From Prorocentrum cordatum (taxonomy: Eukaryota > Sar > Dinophyceae > Prorocentrales > Prorocentraceae), in NCBI GenBank assembly GCA_963575745.1, contig CAUYUJ010019618.1:1-64000 (forward strand): DNA of 64,000 nucleotides, read 5' to 3'. Under the pieces are notes generated by a model, which worked only from the letters and a program-made list of their open reading frames with translations, was not told where the DNA came from and made no database searches. The translations under genes were made by a program, and so were the position numbers. Shown piece by piece: positions 12,430 through 24,192 of this stretch. Each line of letters starts with the position of its first letter. Position 1 is the first letter of the stretch.

Positions 12430-13579
12430 TGAGGGGGGGGGGGGTGAGGATTAGGAGAGAGAGAGTGTCTCTTTCCCTCCCTGCTGATGGCGACGGCGGT
12501 AAGGATGGTGGGGATGGATGAGAAGGCGGAGGAGGAGGAGGATGACCACGAGGGAGTGGGATAGCGAGGGGAGTGGATGGGTGGCTTGTGGAGGTGCGGC
12601 GGGTGAAGGGGGGACGGGCGGAAGAGGCGGGGTGGGTTCGGGGGGTCGTCCTCCTCTCTCGTCTCTCCCACCCCTCATCAGAGCATGGGCGACGGGGATC
12701 TCAGGGTAACTGGCCATGGGTTGCATATGAACGCGCTCCCTAGGGCGTGCAGGGTGCGGTGCGTGGGTGGGCTATGGGACGACGGGGCATGTTGCTTCGC
12801 GGCCTGCCGTGGGGCCTGATGAGGCGATGCAGCTTAGACGATAGTGATGGCGTGGGCGAGTCTGGGCACGGGGAGCATGTGGTAGACGATGACGGCGATG
12901 CGACGGGCGAGGATGAGGGGGAGAAGGAGTATTTGCTTCATGTTTCACTTAGGGCCCCTATCCGAGCTCAGGGGTCGGTCGAGGGTCTGCCTTGGATCCG
13001 TCGCCCAAGCCCCCGTTTGTGTGCACCAGGCCAGCAGCAGGTTACAGAGCCGCGGGTCGCGGCGGCGCGCCATCGGGAGGTGCCCTCGGAGTCCGAGACC
13101 GCATGCAGCTTGAACATGAGTCTTGCATGGCTGCCCGCGGCGGCAGGGAGGTGCTGAGGGCTTCAGCTGGCGCTGGTACCGCTCCCTGGCCTTGGCTAGC
13201 GGACGCCCGCGGGGCCCGCGAGACAGGGCGGGGGCGCGGTGTTCGCGCCAACTTAGGCCCGCCTGGGGAGGTTGCTCGGCGTTGTCTGGCCTCACATTCG
13301 CACCCCCACTGTCAGGTTGGAAAGGTTTCGGGGGCAGTCCATTTCCCGTGTCCTCCTCTCTTACTCTCATCCTCCTCGTCCTTGCTCTTCCTCCCCCATC
13401 CGCCTCCTCCCGCTGCTCACTTTCCTGTATCTCGCACCCCCCCCCCCCATCCTCCTCATCCGCTTCTTATTCGTTATCCTCTCCTTCTTATCATATATTC
13501 AATCTCCCTGATCCTCCCGCCCCTGCTCCTCCCCCTTCCTTCCCCTCTTTCTCACCCCATCCTCTGCACCCCCTCTCTC
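12430..13579. other. Intergenic; no confident gene
   Basis: After the gene A stop there is a G/A-rich stretch, then 12747-13157 with an open plus frame that is partly acidic but has no support, then a polypyrimidine stretch from about 13330 to 13580. A short exon around 13030-13230 is possible, but I could not fix its frame. Confidence 0.35.
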
Positions 13580-13638
13580 CCCGTCCCCTTCCCAGCCTCG
13601 GCCGACGCAGCGTTGGCCGAGGCTGGGAAGGGGACGGG
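13580..13638. repeat. Perfect 24-bp inverted repeat with 11-nt loop
   Basis: Left arm 13580-13603 and right arm 13615-13638 are exact reverse complements; loop 13604-13614. The arms contain CCCCTTCCCAGCCTCGGCC and its complement. It lies at the end of a pyrimidine tract with no gene beside it. It could be a snap-back end of a small element or a strong RNA hairpin. Confidence 0.9.
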
Positions 13639-13869
13639 CACCAGCGAGCGCTTTGAATAACGTTAACGATTGAACGTGTGCACCCTAACTTTTTCCTGAC
13701 GCAGTCTTGGGTGTCCCATTAAGGAGCTTCACCGCGCGCTGTCCTGCTCGCGCGGCGCCCGTCACCATCCTGTCGCTTTGGGTTTGCGTTTCGAGGCGAC
13801 GGCAACCCGCGTTCTCCTCCCACATATTTCTTGGAGCTTCCCAATCCCCCCTCCATTCCCTGCCCCTAC

Positions 13870-15945
13870 CCTCCGCGACATGGAACTGTTCGGCATTGTC
13901 CTCGCGCCTTTCGTGGCCCCATATGGGGGCTCCACCGACAGACGCAGTGGCGGTGTCCACATGTGTCCACGCCACCAATTTCGGCACACCCTACGGACAT
14001 CCGTGTCCCCATATGGGGAGCCCCGCCGATAACCGCATTTGCGGGATCCACATGCCTCCGCGCCACCCAGATGAACATGCCACGCAAACGTTTCGGGGCC
14101 CCACAGGGAGCTGCACCGAGGGCCATAGTGGCGGTGTCTACATGTGTCGCGCCACCCCCTTCGGGGCACCCCCTCGCGAGCTTCGTGGCCCCATTGTGAG
14201 TGAGCCCCACCGAAATCCCCAGTGGCGGTGTTCGCATGCGCTCGCCCCGACCACTTCGGCACACCCTTCGCACATTTCGTTGCCCCATGGAGAGATCCAC
14301 CGAAAGACCCAGTGGTGGTGTCGACATGCGTCTTCGCCACCAATGGTGTCAACATGCCCCTCGCACGCTTCGTGGCCCGATGGGGCGCTCCGAGCAAGAC
14401 CACAACGGCGGTGCCCACATTCGCTTGCACCACACCTTTCGGCATGACCCTCACATGCACATGCTTGTGGCCCTGTGGGGGTCCCCCCCGAAGGGCGCAG
14501 TGGCGGTGTCCACATGCGTCCGCGCCACCAATTTCGGCGCACCCCTTGCGCGCTCCGTGGCCCCATCGGGTGTTCCAGTGCAGGTCCACCTGGCGGTGTC
14601 CACATGTTTCCGCCTCATTCAATTCGGCGCACCCCTCGCACGTTTCGTCGCCCCATCTGGAGTCCCGCCGATGGCCCCCGTGGCAGCGTTCGCAGGCGCC
14701 CACCGTGCCCATGTGGCCTCCCCCCCATCGCGCATTCCGTGGCCCCACAGGGAGTCCCAGCGAAGGCCCCAGCGGCGGTGCCCACAAACGTTTGCGCCAC
14801 CCATGATTTCCATACACTCCTCACACGTTTCGAGGCCCCCTGGGGAGCTCCACCGAAGGCCCCAGCCGCGGTGCCCACATTCGTCCGCGCCACCCATATC
14901 GGCACACCCCTCACCCGTTTCGTGGCCTCATAGGGGGCCTCGCCGAAGGCAGCACTGGCGGTGTCCACATCCGCCCGCGCCACCCGTACCAGCACACCCC
15001 TCACACATGTCGTGGCTTCATGTGGAGGTTTGCCGAAGGCAGCAGTGGTGGTGTCCACATGTGTTCGCGCCACCACTTTCGGCACCCCCCTCACACGCTT
15101 CGTGGCCCCATGGGGTGCCCCGCCGAAAGCCCCAGTGGCGGTGTCCAGATGCGTCCGCGCCGCCTATTTCGGCACGCCCTGCATAAGTTTCATGTCCCCG
15201 TAGGGGGCCCATCCGAACGCCCTGGTGGCGGTGTCCACATGCGTCAGCGCCGCCCATTTCAGGATCTCAAGCACGCGCTTGGTGGCCACAAAGGGAGTCC
15301 CACCGACACCCCAGCGGTGGCGTTGGCATGCGGTCACCGCAGCCACGTCGGCACGCACCGCGCACGCTTCGTGACCCCATGGGGAGCTCCACCGACGGCC
15401 TCGGTGGCGGTGTCCACATGCGTCCGCACCACCCGTCTAGTCGGCACACCCAACGCACGTTTCGCGCCCCCATTGGGAGCGCCACCGAAGGCCCCCAATG
15501 GCGCTGCCCACATGCGTCTGCGCCGCCCATTCCAGACACCCCCTTCCGCGCGTTCCGTTGCCCCATGGGAGGCCCCACCGAAGGTGCCAGTGGCGGTGAT
15601 CGCATGCGCCCGCGCTGCCATTATTTCCACACGTCCTTACGCTTCCTGGCCCCACATGGGGGTTCCACCGAAGGTCCAGGTGGCACCGCCCGAAGGTGTC
15701 TGCACCGCCCATTTCGACGGATCACCTGCACACGCTTCGTGGCCCCATAAGGAGGTTCCACCGAAGGCCCCACTTGCGGTGTCCACTTGCGTCATCGCCA
15801 CGCATTTTTTGCATTCCCTTCGCAGGTTCCGTGGTCTCATAGGGAGCTCCGCCATAGGCCCCTGTGGTGGTCTCCACATGTGCCCGCGCCACCAGTATTA
15901 GTCACCCTTCATTCGTTGCCTGGCCCCATGAGGGGCATTAGCATT
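13870..15945. repeat. 90-bp tandem satellite, about 23 copies
   Basis: Units carry CCCCATGGGG, CACCGAAGG and GTGGCGGTGTCCACATG blocks. Spacing measured between the first copies is 90 bp (for example ATATGGGG at 13921 and 14011). Because 90 is 30 codons, several frames stay open on both strands. The open frames change phase between copies, which argues for a non-coding satellite. Copies are clearly diverged from one another. Confidence 0.9.
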
Positions 15946-16297
15946 ACTTTTACACTAGCATTACTTACAACTGCATGTGGTTGTTTCTGTCGCCAGGATG
16001 GCGATCCCGATATGGCTACGTTTTTCTTCCCACACGGTCCACGCTGAGGGGGGGGGCGTATTTCGGTCGGTTCCATTGGGTGCCTAGGGCTGGGGGTGCG
16101 TATCTGGTCGGTCGCCCCCCATTGTCGGGCCTGACGCCCATGGTCGACGTGCTCCAGGACCACCGACCCCCGCGCCCTTACCCATTCGAGATTCACAAGC
16201 CCTCACGTACTCATTGCCCCGAGGCTGTTTGGGCTGCATTCCCCCTTTCACTATGCCCCTTTCCATTGCAAGCGGGGGCACTTTTTATTTTGGGCGC

Positions 16298-16975
16298 ATG
16301 ATGACAGCGCCGACGCCTGACCCTCGCGACGGTGCTGCTGACGACAGCCGCGCTCGCAGCCGCAGCCGCGGCGCCGCGTCCGAGAGGCTCTTGACGGAGT
16401 GCCGCCAGGTGGGGCGGGGTGCGGTCGGAGTCGTGGTTAGGGCGGTTGGAAAACTAACGACAGGGCGAGACCGAGAAGGGGGAGTGGCAATGAGGGCGGA
16501 GGCGGCGGGAGGATGGTGGAAGGGGGGGTTGGCCACGATGAATGGGCCTGAGGCCACGGCCTGCTGGGGGGAGGAGGAGGGGGAGGCGTTGTGGTTTCAG
16601 GGGCAGGGGCGGGGAGTGGGATCGCAGGTGCAGCACAGGATCAACGCGAAGCTCTACGCCATCTCGAACAGGTTGGCGGAGGTCGAGCGCGACGTGCCCG
16701 CGATGGCGGGGGAGATTGCGGCCTTGGGGCGCCAGATCGCTTACCAGGCTGGCCTGATCTCGCAGCTGCGCCGCGACCTCAGTGAGGCGTGTCTCCTGCT
16801 GCAGCGGAACGGCGTGGCCATCCCCGATCGGTTCGAACATGCCGCTGGCACTGGCCGTGCAGCGCCGCCCCCGCCAAGCGACGGCAACCCATACGACACT
16901 GATGTTGCTGAGGGAGGTGAGGGTGCAGAGAGTCTAGGAGGACCTGTTCTGCAGGGCGAGTCGGACTCTGATTAG
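16298..16975 (+). CDS. Gene B: small coiled-coil protein, about 152 aa
   Basis: Two exons, 16298-16408 and 16628-16975, joined by a GT-AG intron of 219 nt. Total is 459 nt including TAG. The intron is itself stop-free and a multiple of three, so the frame is open without splicing; I prefer splicing because the intron reads as G-rich low complexity. The N-terminus is Asp- and Ser/Arg-rich. Residues of about 40-95 form an amphipathic helix with heptad-like spacing (KLYAISNRLAEVERD and onward). The tail is Pro- then acidic-rich, ending GESDSD. Two adjacent ATGs start the frame. No family recognised. Confidence 0.55.
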   Translation: MMTAPTPDPRDGAADDSRARSRSRGAASERLLTECRQVGRGAVGVVVRAVGKLTTGRDREGGVAMRAEAAGGWWKGGLATMNGPEATACWGEEEGEALWFQGQGRGVGSQVQHRINAKLYAISNRLAEVERDVPAMAGEIAALGRQIAYQAGLISQLRRDLSEACLLLQRNGVAIPDRFEHAAGTGRAAPPPPSDGNPYDTDVAEGGEGAESLGGPVLQGESDSD

Positions 16976-17938
16976 GTTGAGTGCATATTTGCAGAGTGCC
17001 CGCCTGGTCGTAGATATAAGACGCGTGCACGCCAGAGCGTTGCGATTCCTTGTGCCGAGAGCGTAGTAATGATTATAACATGATTGCAGCTGGGGGCCTC
17101 GCGCCTCGCCACCAGATCAGGAGCTCCATTCACTCGCGTGGGCGCGCATCTTGGCCCGCCCCCGCACTTCCATATCCGCGCCTTCTTGTGGCCCCGCAGG
17201 AAAACGTGACGAATTCGATGACGATTGAAATGATGGCGCTGATGGTCGCGCAGATGATGGATGCGACGATGATGCTCATCGTGATGGCGACGATGGTGAT
17301 GGCCATACTGGTGTGCCACGAGATGTTGATGCTGCTGCCGATGGCGACGATGACGCTACTGATGATGATGACGTCCATGATGACGATGGTGTTTATGACG
17401 AACACGGTGGCGACGACGACGATGAGGAGGAGGACGGGAGAGAACCCAGGGTGCATTAGTTTCCACAGATCTGTCCACGGTCGTTTATCGAGTGCTTGAT
17501 TGCCTTACCCTGAGCCGCGTGGGCCTCGTCTGGGAGCTTGCTTCAAGGGTGCTGGGTGATCCATGACCCCCCCCCCCCCGCCTCTTTCAGGCTCGGTCTG
17601 CCCATCTCGGCCCCGCGCCGTTGCGGAGCTGTTGTAGTGTAGACCCCGCTGGTTTGAGGCCCATGTTATATCTATTCATGGATTTGCTTTTCGGTATGGC
17701 GATCCTCCAGCATGCCGAAACCATATCGGCCTCGGACGGCCTGGGGTTGCCTGGAGCTCGACGATGGCATTTAAAACGCAGGATGTCCGCCCATCTCATT
17801 CGATTTATGGCTGGCCTGCCCTCGCCTCGCTCGGCTTGCTGAGCTAACGTTGCCCCGAGACGTTGTCTAAGTTGAGCCGATGCCCCTTCCCGCCCCTCCT
17901 CCGCGCGCCCTCCACTCCCCCCCGCACCCCGCGGCCAG
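16976..17938. other. Spacer with ATG/GAT-rich low complexity
   Basis: 17205-17430 is (GAT)-rich and gives Met/Thr-rich shadow frames. A C run sits at 17570-17580. 17590-17930 is open on the minus strand, but the composition is not convincing. I see no gene. Confidence 0.5.
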
Positions 17939-20256
17939 GTCAAGGTGCACGGGAAGCCCGCGGCGAGCTCCAGGTCGGCGCGGCACCCGTTGCACGGGAT
18001 GCGCTTCCCGAAGGAGCTCCCCGTGGCCACGGACGACCTGAGCCAGGCTGAGGCGGTCAGGTTTTGCCCTCCAGACACCACCTTGTGGCGTTCAAACACT
18101 CGGGGTGGCTGGGCTTTTCGGGTGGGTGAGCACAGGCGGGGGAGCGAGCCGTGGTCGCGGCACGGTGGCAACAGCTACCGTGCCATGATGGCTTGCATGA
18201 AGAGGGCGTGGGTCCAATATTTAAAGGACCACGATCTCCCCCTGAGCCACTGCCCCATCCCTGGGCTTTTAGTGTGAGGCCGAGCTGGTCGTCGTGGGCA
18301 TTCCAGGTGAGACAGGGGACCCATGCCAAGGGACAACTTTTATTGGTGCGAGCTCACTGCGCGAGGCGCGAAGAATGATCGTGGCCCGACGTCCAGCTGG
18401 TCATCTTAAGTGAAATACGTCCAGCCCCCTCTCCCGCGAGCGATACCAGCCTAGGCGATATTTCTGGGATCGTTCCAGCGGGTGGTGGGGGCTCAATGCC
18501 GACAGCTGCTTTCTTCCGAGCGCGACCTGGGGGTGAGGGCCGCTCGCTGCCGTGGAAAAGAACTCAGGCCGAACCGAATGCACAGTGTCTCCGAAGCTGG
18601 GCGGAGACGGAGCCTCTCAAAGAAGCCTCCCGTGCGAAGTGCGTTTCGCAGCTCAGTGCATTTCTTTGCAGCTCTCAGTGCGACTCGGTTCCAGGGATGC
18701 ATGTTGCCTTCGATGCAGAGTGTTTGGTTTTGTATTAGTGGGATTTGGAGCTCCTCATATGTTGGTCGGAGCGCTTCTCTTGCCGATCGGGCGGGTCTAG
18801 CGACGTATTGTCCTCGCGAGCCTTTCCTGACAGGGTCAAGGGCTTTTTTCTTGACGGCCTATCGCGTCGGGTGTGACCGATGGCCGCTGGCGGCGTGGAG
18901 GCGAGCACTTCCGTCGAGGACGGGCGGCGAAACTCGTGATCCAGGACCAGCGCGCCACCCATTTTGACTTCCCCCCCACTACAAAACGACGATCGCACCT
19001 TTCGGCGTTATTGAGGTGCTTCCCCTTGCCTCCACTACCCTTCCCACTTATCGCATTCGCGCGGCGGTGGGTTCTCGCGCCGTCCCCGTACCTCGTCCCG
19101 TCTCTACCCCGACGCATTGCCACGCTCTCCCCGCCTTTCAGCGCGGTGCGACCTCATCGGTTCGACGCGCCACCCAGCTTGCCTCCGATCGGGCCTGACC
19201 GCGCCCTACCCCCTCCCCCCGCTAATAAGGCTGGCGGGCGGCGGGGGTGGATGGGGGTCTGGCGGGGGGAGGGTCGCTATGGGGGGGGGTCGGAGGGTGG
19301 AGAGAAATAGAGAGGGGGCGGGAGTGGGCAGGCGGATGGGGAGGGGGGCAGCGGCGCGGAGGGTCGCGCCATCATTCGGCCCGTCGCCCGCCCCAGGAGC
19401 TCAAGAGGCAGGGCGTGCTCTCGTTGTGCAGCAGTTGGGATTTCGGCTACGTCGTGTGCCGCGGCCCCCACTACGCCCACGGCGACGAGCTCGACGGCGG
19501 CGAGGGCAACTTTGGCCACACGGTGGCGCCCGACGACCACATGCTGAGGGTCTGGCTCACTACGCTGCTCTTTGGCTCGGAGGGTGGCGATAAGGATGCA
19601 GTTGGTCATTACCACAGTGGCTGGTACCTCAACCGCAGCTCCGTGGTCGTGTTCCCGAACACGAAGATGAGCTCAGCGTGCAGGTTCGTCCGCTCTGGCG
19701 ACGAGGGCAGCTGGGACATTTGCAAGGTGGACACGATGGCGACGATGAGCCGCATCGACCGCTTGCAGGAGATCTGCAAGACGAAGGAGACGGCGATGAC
19801 GCTCTTGCAGGACTGGGCCCCCTCGCACGCCGCGGCCCACTTCCCGCACCTGCGCGTGTCGGAGAGCATCCAGGCGGCGAAGCTCCTGACCGTGCAGTGG
19901 GTCGACGACGCCATCAGGAGCGAGTGCGGCAAGATGGCCATGGAGATGGGCCCCGCGCGCGTGCTCAAGGCGTCGGGCAGCAGCGCGTCGGACAGCGGGG
20001 GCGGGGGATGGGAACATGTATGGGCCTCTCTCCCATGCCCCCTGCCTCCCCGCTCCCCCCCCCCGACTTTCCCCCCTCGGTTGGTCCTCGGCGCTTCCGC
20101 TCGAACTCCCTCTGGGCTCGCGCCCCCCCTCCGCCCCTTCCTCGCCGCCCCGAGGACCCAGGCAAGTCGAAGCAGCAGGGCGCCAAGCGCTCCGCGTCGA
20201 CGGCGATCCTCCCGCTGGCCGAGAAGAACAGGGAGGGTAGGCACCGCGCGTGCTAG
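17939..20256 (+). CDS. Gene C: hypothetical protein, three 3' exons (5' end not found)
   Basis: Exons: 17939 to 18046 or 18052, 19397-19994, 20162-20256 (TAG). All begin after AG. The two donors are GC (AG|GC), and both options at the first donor keep frame. Exon 2 is well formed: WDFGYVVCRGPHYAHGDE, then a Trp/His-rich segment, then a long helical segment around RLQEICKTKETAMTLLQDW. The last exon is basic (KSKQQGAKRSAST). The first exon is also open as a longer ORF to 18277 containing GGWAFRVGEHRR, so a read-through terminal exon there is an alternative. No family recognised; upstream exons are probably missing from this model. Confidence 0.5.
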
Positions 20257-21240
20257 GGCTGCGCAGCCGCTCCTGCCCTTCCCAGGCGTGGCCCTCCTTC
20301 GCCCCTCATCCACCCCAGCGTCTATTCTTCCCTCGCTCACCCCCCGCCCACTCCCCCGCCCTCGCCCCTCCCCCTAATATTCATCCCATACTTCCCTCAC
20401 CCGTGTCTCAACTTTCTCCCAGTCCCTACTTCCGCCACCCTTCCATCACTTCCCTCACCTTTCCCTCGCTTCCCTCCCCCATCCCTGGTCCCACTCCCCC
20501 TCCCATCCCTGATCCTACTCCCATCCCTGATCCCATCCTTCCCCCTCGCCCCTTCCATGCATGGGGTGGCGGCGTGTAGGCATGGGGGCGGAGCGGGGGC
20601 GGGGGCTGACGTGGCGAGGGCAGGAACGATGGTGGCAGACAGGGTGGGGTCGGGAGATGCTCGCTTCGTCCTTCGCTCCTGGCCCCGAGCTGTCGGGGTG
20701 CGCGCGTGCGCAATTAGTTCGGCTCCCCGTGGCTGTCGGGGCGACGCCGCGACGCGCAGGCTGCGTGCTAACGCGGCTTGCGAGGAGCGATTCGGAGAAT
20801 GCGCCCGCGGGGGGGAGCACTGGCGACGACGGCGTCGGCGGTGATGACGACGAGGACGGATGTGACGACGATGACGGCACCGATGATTGCGGCGGCCGCG
20901 ATGGCGACGACGCCGACGTCGGCGAGGCTAGTAACAACGGTGGTACTGGCAATGGTAATGACGAGTGTTACGGCGATGACGGTGGTGAATGACGGGCAGG
21001 GTGATGATGATGCTGAGGAGGATCATGGTGGTTATGATGTTCATGATGATGGTGGTGTCGATGACATGGCCAGCGCCTCTCATGTTGTGCCCCTGTAGGG
21101 CAGTGGTGTAGTGGGTGCGCGCCTCACGGGTCGCTCCGCCTTACCTTGGCGGGGGGCGTTCCGACCCCCGAATCAGGGGGGGGCCGCCTGGGGGGGCCCT
21201 GGGGGGGACGGAACGGTATGGGGAGTGCTTAGTCGGGTAA
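20257..21240. other. Spacer with pyrimidine tract and (GAC)n microsatellite
   Basis: 20280-20560 is C/T-rich. 20820-21080 is (GAC/GAT)n-like and gives Asp-rich and Thr-rich shadow frames. 21105-21190 resembles a tRNA-derived sequence only weakly. No gene supported. Confidence 0.6.
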
Positions 21241-22017
21241 TCAATCGGAGCTGCCGATGAAGAAGTCGTCGACTTCTAATAGCATCATGTTTTGGATGGT
21301 GCCGTCAGACCGATACTTCAACCACCAGCATGGCTCCAATAGGCTGCGTACAAAACCATGCTTCTCCAGATGACCCACCACAGTACGTCTCCACGCCACG
21401 GGAGCATCGTCGAGCCCATAGACATTCACTAGCAGGAGAATGAGCGAGCCCGGCTCCACCTGGATGCCCTCGCAGGGCTCGACGTATATCTGGCCCTGGG
21501 ACCTGGACATGGGGTCGGACTGGGTGAACGCGTTCTTGACATCCGCGATGTCTCCTAACATGTTGAAATTGGCCAGGACCTGGACAAACATGATGGATGA
21601 CGTCTGTGGGGTAGGCGCATATAGTGCCAGGGATCCAGAATCCGGGTCTTTATGCCCGTGGACGCACCATCGGGACTTAGCTTCCGGCTCGGTAAAAGTT
21701 CCTTCCACCGGCTTCCACCTCCTGACCATCCGGCTCGATATTATACGATCCGGTTGGAGCTGGCGGATCTTAGCCGCTTGGGCCGGAGGGATGATTCGGA
21801 CACCCCCGGACTGCATCATGGATTGCCACTCCTTGTTGTCGGAGGCTTGGAACTTCTGGCGCTCAGGAGGGGTAAGCTGTTTCAGACTCACCTCCCCGCC
21901 TCGGCTGGCCGCGAAAGCGCCACCGTCTTGAAAACTCTCCTCGAGACTCCTGGTCCAATCCTCGAAACCGACAGGCCAGTCTCGGGGCCCCCTGGGGCTC
22001 CTGGGGGCAGAAAGCTA
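21241..22017 (-). mobile_element. Ty1/copia reverse-transcriptase fragment
   Basis: The minus-strand frame is open from about 22017 down to 21241. It contains the copia-type (RVT_2) landmarks DIADVKNAFTQS, then LLLVNVYGLDDAPVAW, then the catalytic box as LEVDDFFIGSS (usually YVDD). The ORF stops just after that box, so the C-terminal half of RT and RNase H are missing, and no integrase or gag lies beside it. Codons upstream of the first candidate start are open back to 22017, so this is the middle of a polyprotein and not a gene of its own. A CTTGGGGCC-type minisatellite directly flanks its 5' side. Reading it as a decayed copia fragment is secure at family level. Confidence 0.9.
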
Positions 22018-22019
22018 GA

Positions 22020-22330
22020 GTTTCAACATGTTTGGTCGCCCTCTTGGGCCCCTCTTGGTGCCGTCTTGGAGCCCTCTTGGGCTGTCTTGGGGCCCTCTTG
22101 GGCCGTGTTGGGGCCGTCTTGGGCCGTCTGGAGGCCGTCTTGGGGGCCTCTTGGGCCATCTTGGGGCTTTCTTGGGGGCCTCTTTGGCCGTCTTGGAGCG
22201 TCGGGAAGCCGAAAAGGCGGAAAAGCAAAAAACATCGAAAAACACTATGGAAAATCAACAATTTTAGACTCTTGGGGTCCTCTTGGGAGGCTTGTTTGGG
22301 ACCTCGGGGGCCGTCTTGGAAGCCCCGTGA
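22020..22330. repeat. Degenerate CTTGGGGCC-type minisatellite
   Basis: About 300 bp of 12-13 bp imperfect units alternating GGCCGTCTTGG and GGGCCCTCTTGG. It resembles the block at 4690-5610. All three plus frames and three minus frames are mostly open because of the repeat; none is taken as coding. Confidence 0.75.
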
Positions 22331-22790
22331 ACCGCTCGTCCCGGCCGTGCTGCGCTCGTGCCGGACGCCCCCCCCCCTCCAAATCGACCGGACCGGGCTC
22401 CCGGGGGAGGGGTTTGGGGAGGGGGAAGCATTTCACGCGCCGATGATCCCCAAGGGGTCGGCGGATACAAAATATACCCCAAATACCCCAGGTACCCCAA
22501 GATACCCCAGACACCCAAGCCACCCCAGACACCCAAGGCCCCAAGATACTTTCAATATAGCCAAGATCCGCTCGGACCCCCAATTTGGATCCCCGTGGCA
22601 TTTTTAAAGGAAAACCATATCTCTTACGGGTTTTCGTTAACTGTTTGAAGGATTTATGTGTTTTACCTGTGTTTTTTAAAGGATTCCGCTTGATTCTAAA
22701 GCTAAAGTATTCTTTAAAAAGCAACCATAAAATCATAAGAAACCGCAAGAAAGTAAAGAAACCGCAAGATAATGAAGATGTTGATGGTCG
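22331..22790. other. AT-richer flank of the 13-bp minisatellite
   Basis: Includes short ATACCCCA-type repeats (22480-22545) and an AT-rich section (22600-22775) that contrasts sharply with the GC-rich surroundings. No gene seen. Confidence 0.6.
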
Positions 22791-23742
22791 GGGGTGGCCC
22801 AGGAGGGTGGCCCGGGAGGGTGGCCCGAGAGGGGGCGCCCCGGGAGGGTGGCCCGGGAGGGTGGGCCCAGCAGGGTGGCCCAGGAGAGGAGCCCGGGAGG
22901 GTGGGCCCGGGAGGGTGGCCCGGGAGGGTGGCCCGGAAAGGTGGCCTGGCAGGGTGGCCCGGGAGGGTGGCCCGGGAGGGTGGCCCCCGGGAGGGTGGGC
23001 CCGAGAGGGTGGCCCGGGAGGTGGCCCGGGAGGGTGGCCCGGGAAGGTGGCCCGGGAGGGTGGCCCGGGAGGGTGGCTCCGGAGGGTGGCCCCAGGAGGG
23101 TGGCCCGAGAGGGTGGCCCCGGGAGGGTGGCCCGAGAGGGTGGCCCCGGGAGGGTGGCCCGGGAGGGTGGGCCCGGGAGGGTGGCCCGGGAGGGTAGCCC
23201 GGAGGGTCCCCGAGAGTGGGGCCCGGGAGGGTGGGCCCGGGAGGGTGGGCCAGGGAGGGTGGCCCGGGAGGGTGGCCGGGGAGGGTCTCCGAGGGTGGGG
23301 CCCGAGAGGGAGAGGTGGGCCCGGGAGGGTGGCGCGCAGCTGGGAGGGCGGCCCGGGAAGGTAAGTCTGGGAGGGTGGCCCGGGGGGGTCCCCGGGGGTG
23401 GGCCCGGGAGGGTGGCCCGGGAAGGTGGCGCCCAGGAGGGTGGCGCGGGAGGGTGGCTCGGGGGGGTGGCCCGGGAGGGTGGCCCGGGAGGGTGGGCCCG
23501 GGAGGGTGGCCCGGAAGGGTGGCCGGAGGGTGGCCTCGGGAGGGTGGGGCCCGCGAGGTTGGGCCCGGGAGGGTAGCCCGGGAAGGTGGCCTGGGAAGGC
23601 GGCCCGCGAGGGTCGGCCCGGGAGGGTGGGCCCGGGAGGGTGATCCCGGGAGGGTGGGCCCGGGAGGGTGCCCCGGGAGGGTGGCCCGGGAAGGTAGGCC
23701 CGGGAAGGTAGGCCCGGGAGGGTGGCCCGGGAGGGTGGCCCA
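22791..23742. repeat. 13-bp minisatellite array 1 (GGGTGGCCCGGGA)
   Basis: About 950 bp of GGGTGGCCCGGGA with variants such as CCCCGGGA, GGGCCCGGGA and CCCGAGA. Since 13 is not a multiple of three, all frames cycle through a 13-residue Gly/Trp/Pro/Arg pattern and stay open, hence the long false ORFs on both strands. It is the same unit as in the 37.3-46.3 kb array. Confidence 0.97.
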
Positions 23743-23960
23743 CCCAGAGGTCCTTTGGCTCAATATTATTGAGCCCGCGTTTTGGCTCAATTCAACAAAA
23801 AAAGCTCAATTCGACAAAAAAAAACTCAATTCAACAAAAAAGCTCAATTTAACATAATACAATTTATGCATAGGTATTATATTTATTCATATGTATACAT
23901 ACAACGTAGCCGTGATTGTTATACATGCAGCTGTCCGTGGCTCGGTTCCAAAGTGCATCC
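23743..23960. other. AT-rich border with GCTCAAT palindrome and repeats
   Basis: The array ends in GGCTCAATATTATTGAGCC (23757-23775, 9-bp arms). Three or four CTCAATTC(A/G)ACAAAAAA units and an AT-rich tail follow. The reverse complement of the left flank of array 2 (37190-37290) looks homologous. Confidence 0.75.
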
Positions 23961-24192
23961 TTGATCGGGGTATTGGTAGTTGCTCCTTCCCATAACTGTT
24001 GCTCAAGGATGCCCGCGCACATCGTGTTCCCTTCCGATCGGAGGCGGTGGGGCCCGCAGCGCGATGAGTTGTGGACGCAAGAGAAACGAGGAAACAACAA
24101 ACATGGGGCGAGGGGGGAGGAGGAGGGAGGAATGGGGCAAAAACGAACGACGAATTCGAGGCCTTTCTGGCTCAAGCTCGATTCGATCGGGT

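Noticed and set aside
13762-14817. 351-codon minus-strand ORF with Gly/His/Cys-rich 30-residue repeats
   Set aside because: The 90-bp satellite is open in several frames on both strands and the open frame shifts between copies, so coding is not supported.
17587-18171. 194-codon minus-strand ORF opposite gene C
   Set aside because: It overlaps a plus-strand exon with good composition and AG/GC junctions and shows no domain-like order itself.
21105-21190. tRNA-like sequence (TGGTGTAGTGG box A and a GTTCCGACC box B-like word)
   Set aside because: Box B is poor and I could not fold a convincing cloverleaf with acceptor and anticodon stems; at most a tRNA-derived relic.
23757-23785. Possible relict of the dinoflagellate spliced leader (TTTTGGCTCAA at about 23779)
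   Set aside because: Only 11 bases match and they belong to a local repeated GCTCAAT motif with palindromic structure, so chance is a better explanation.
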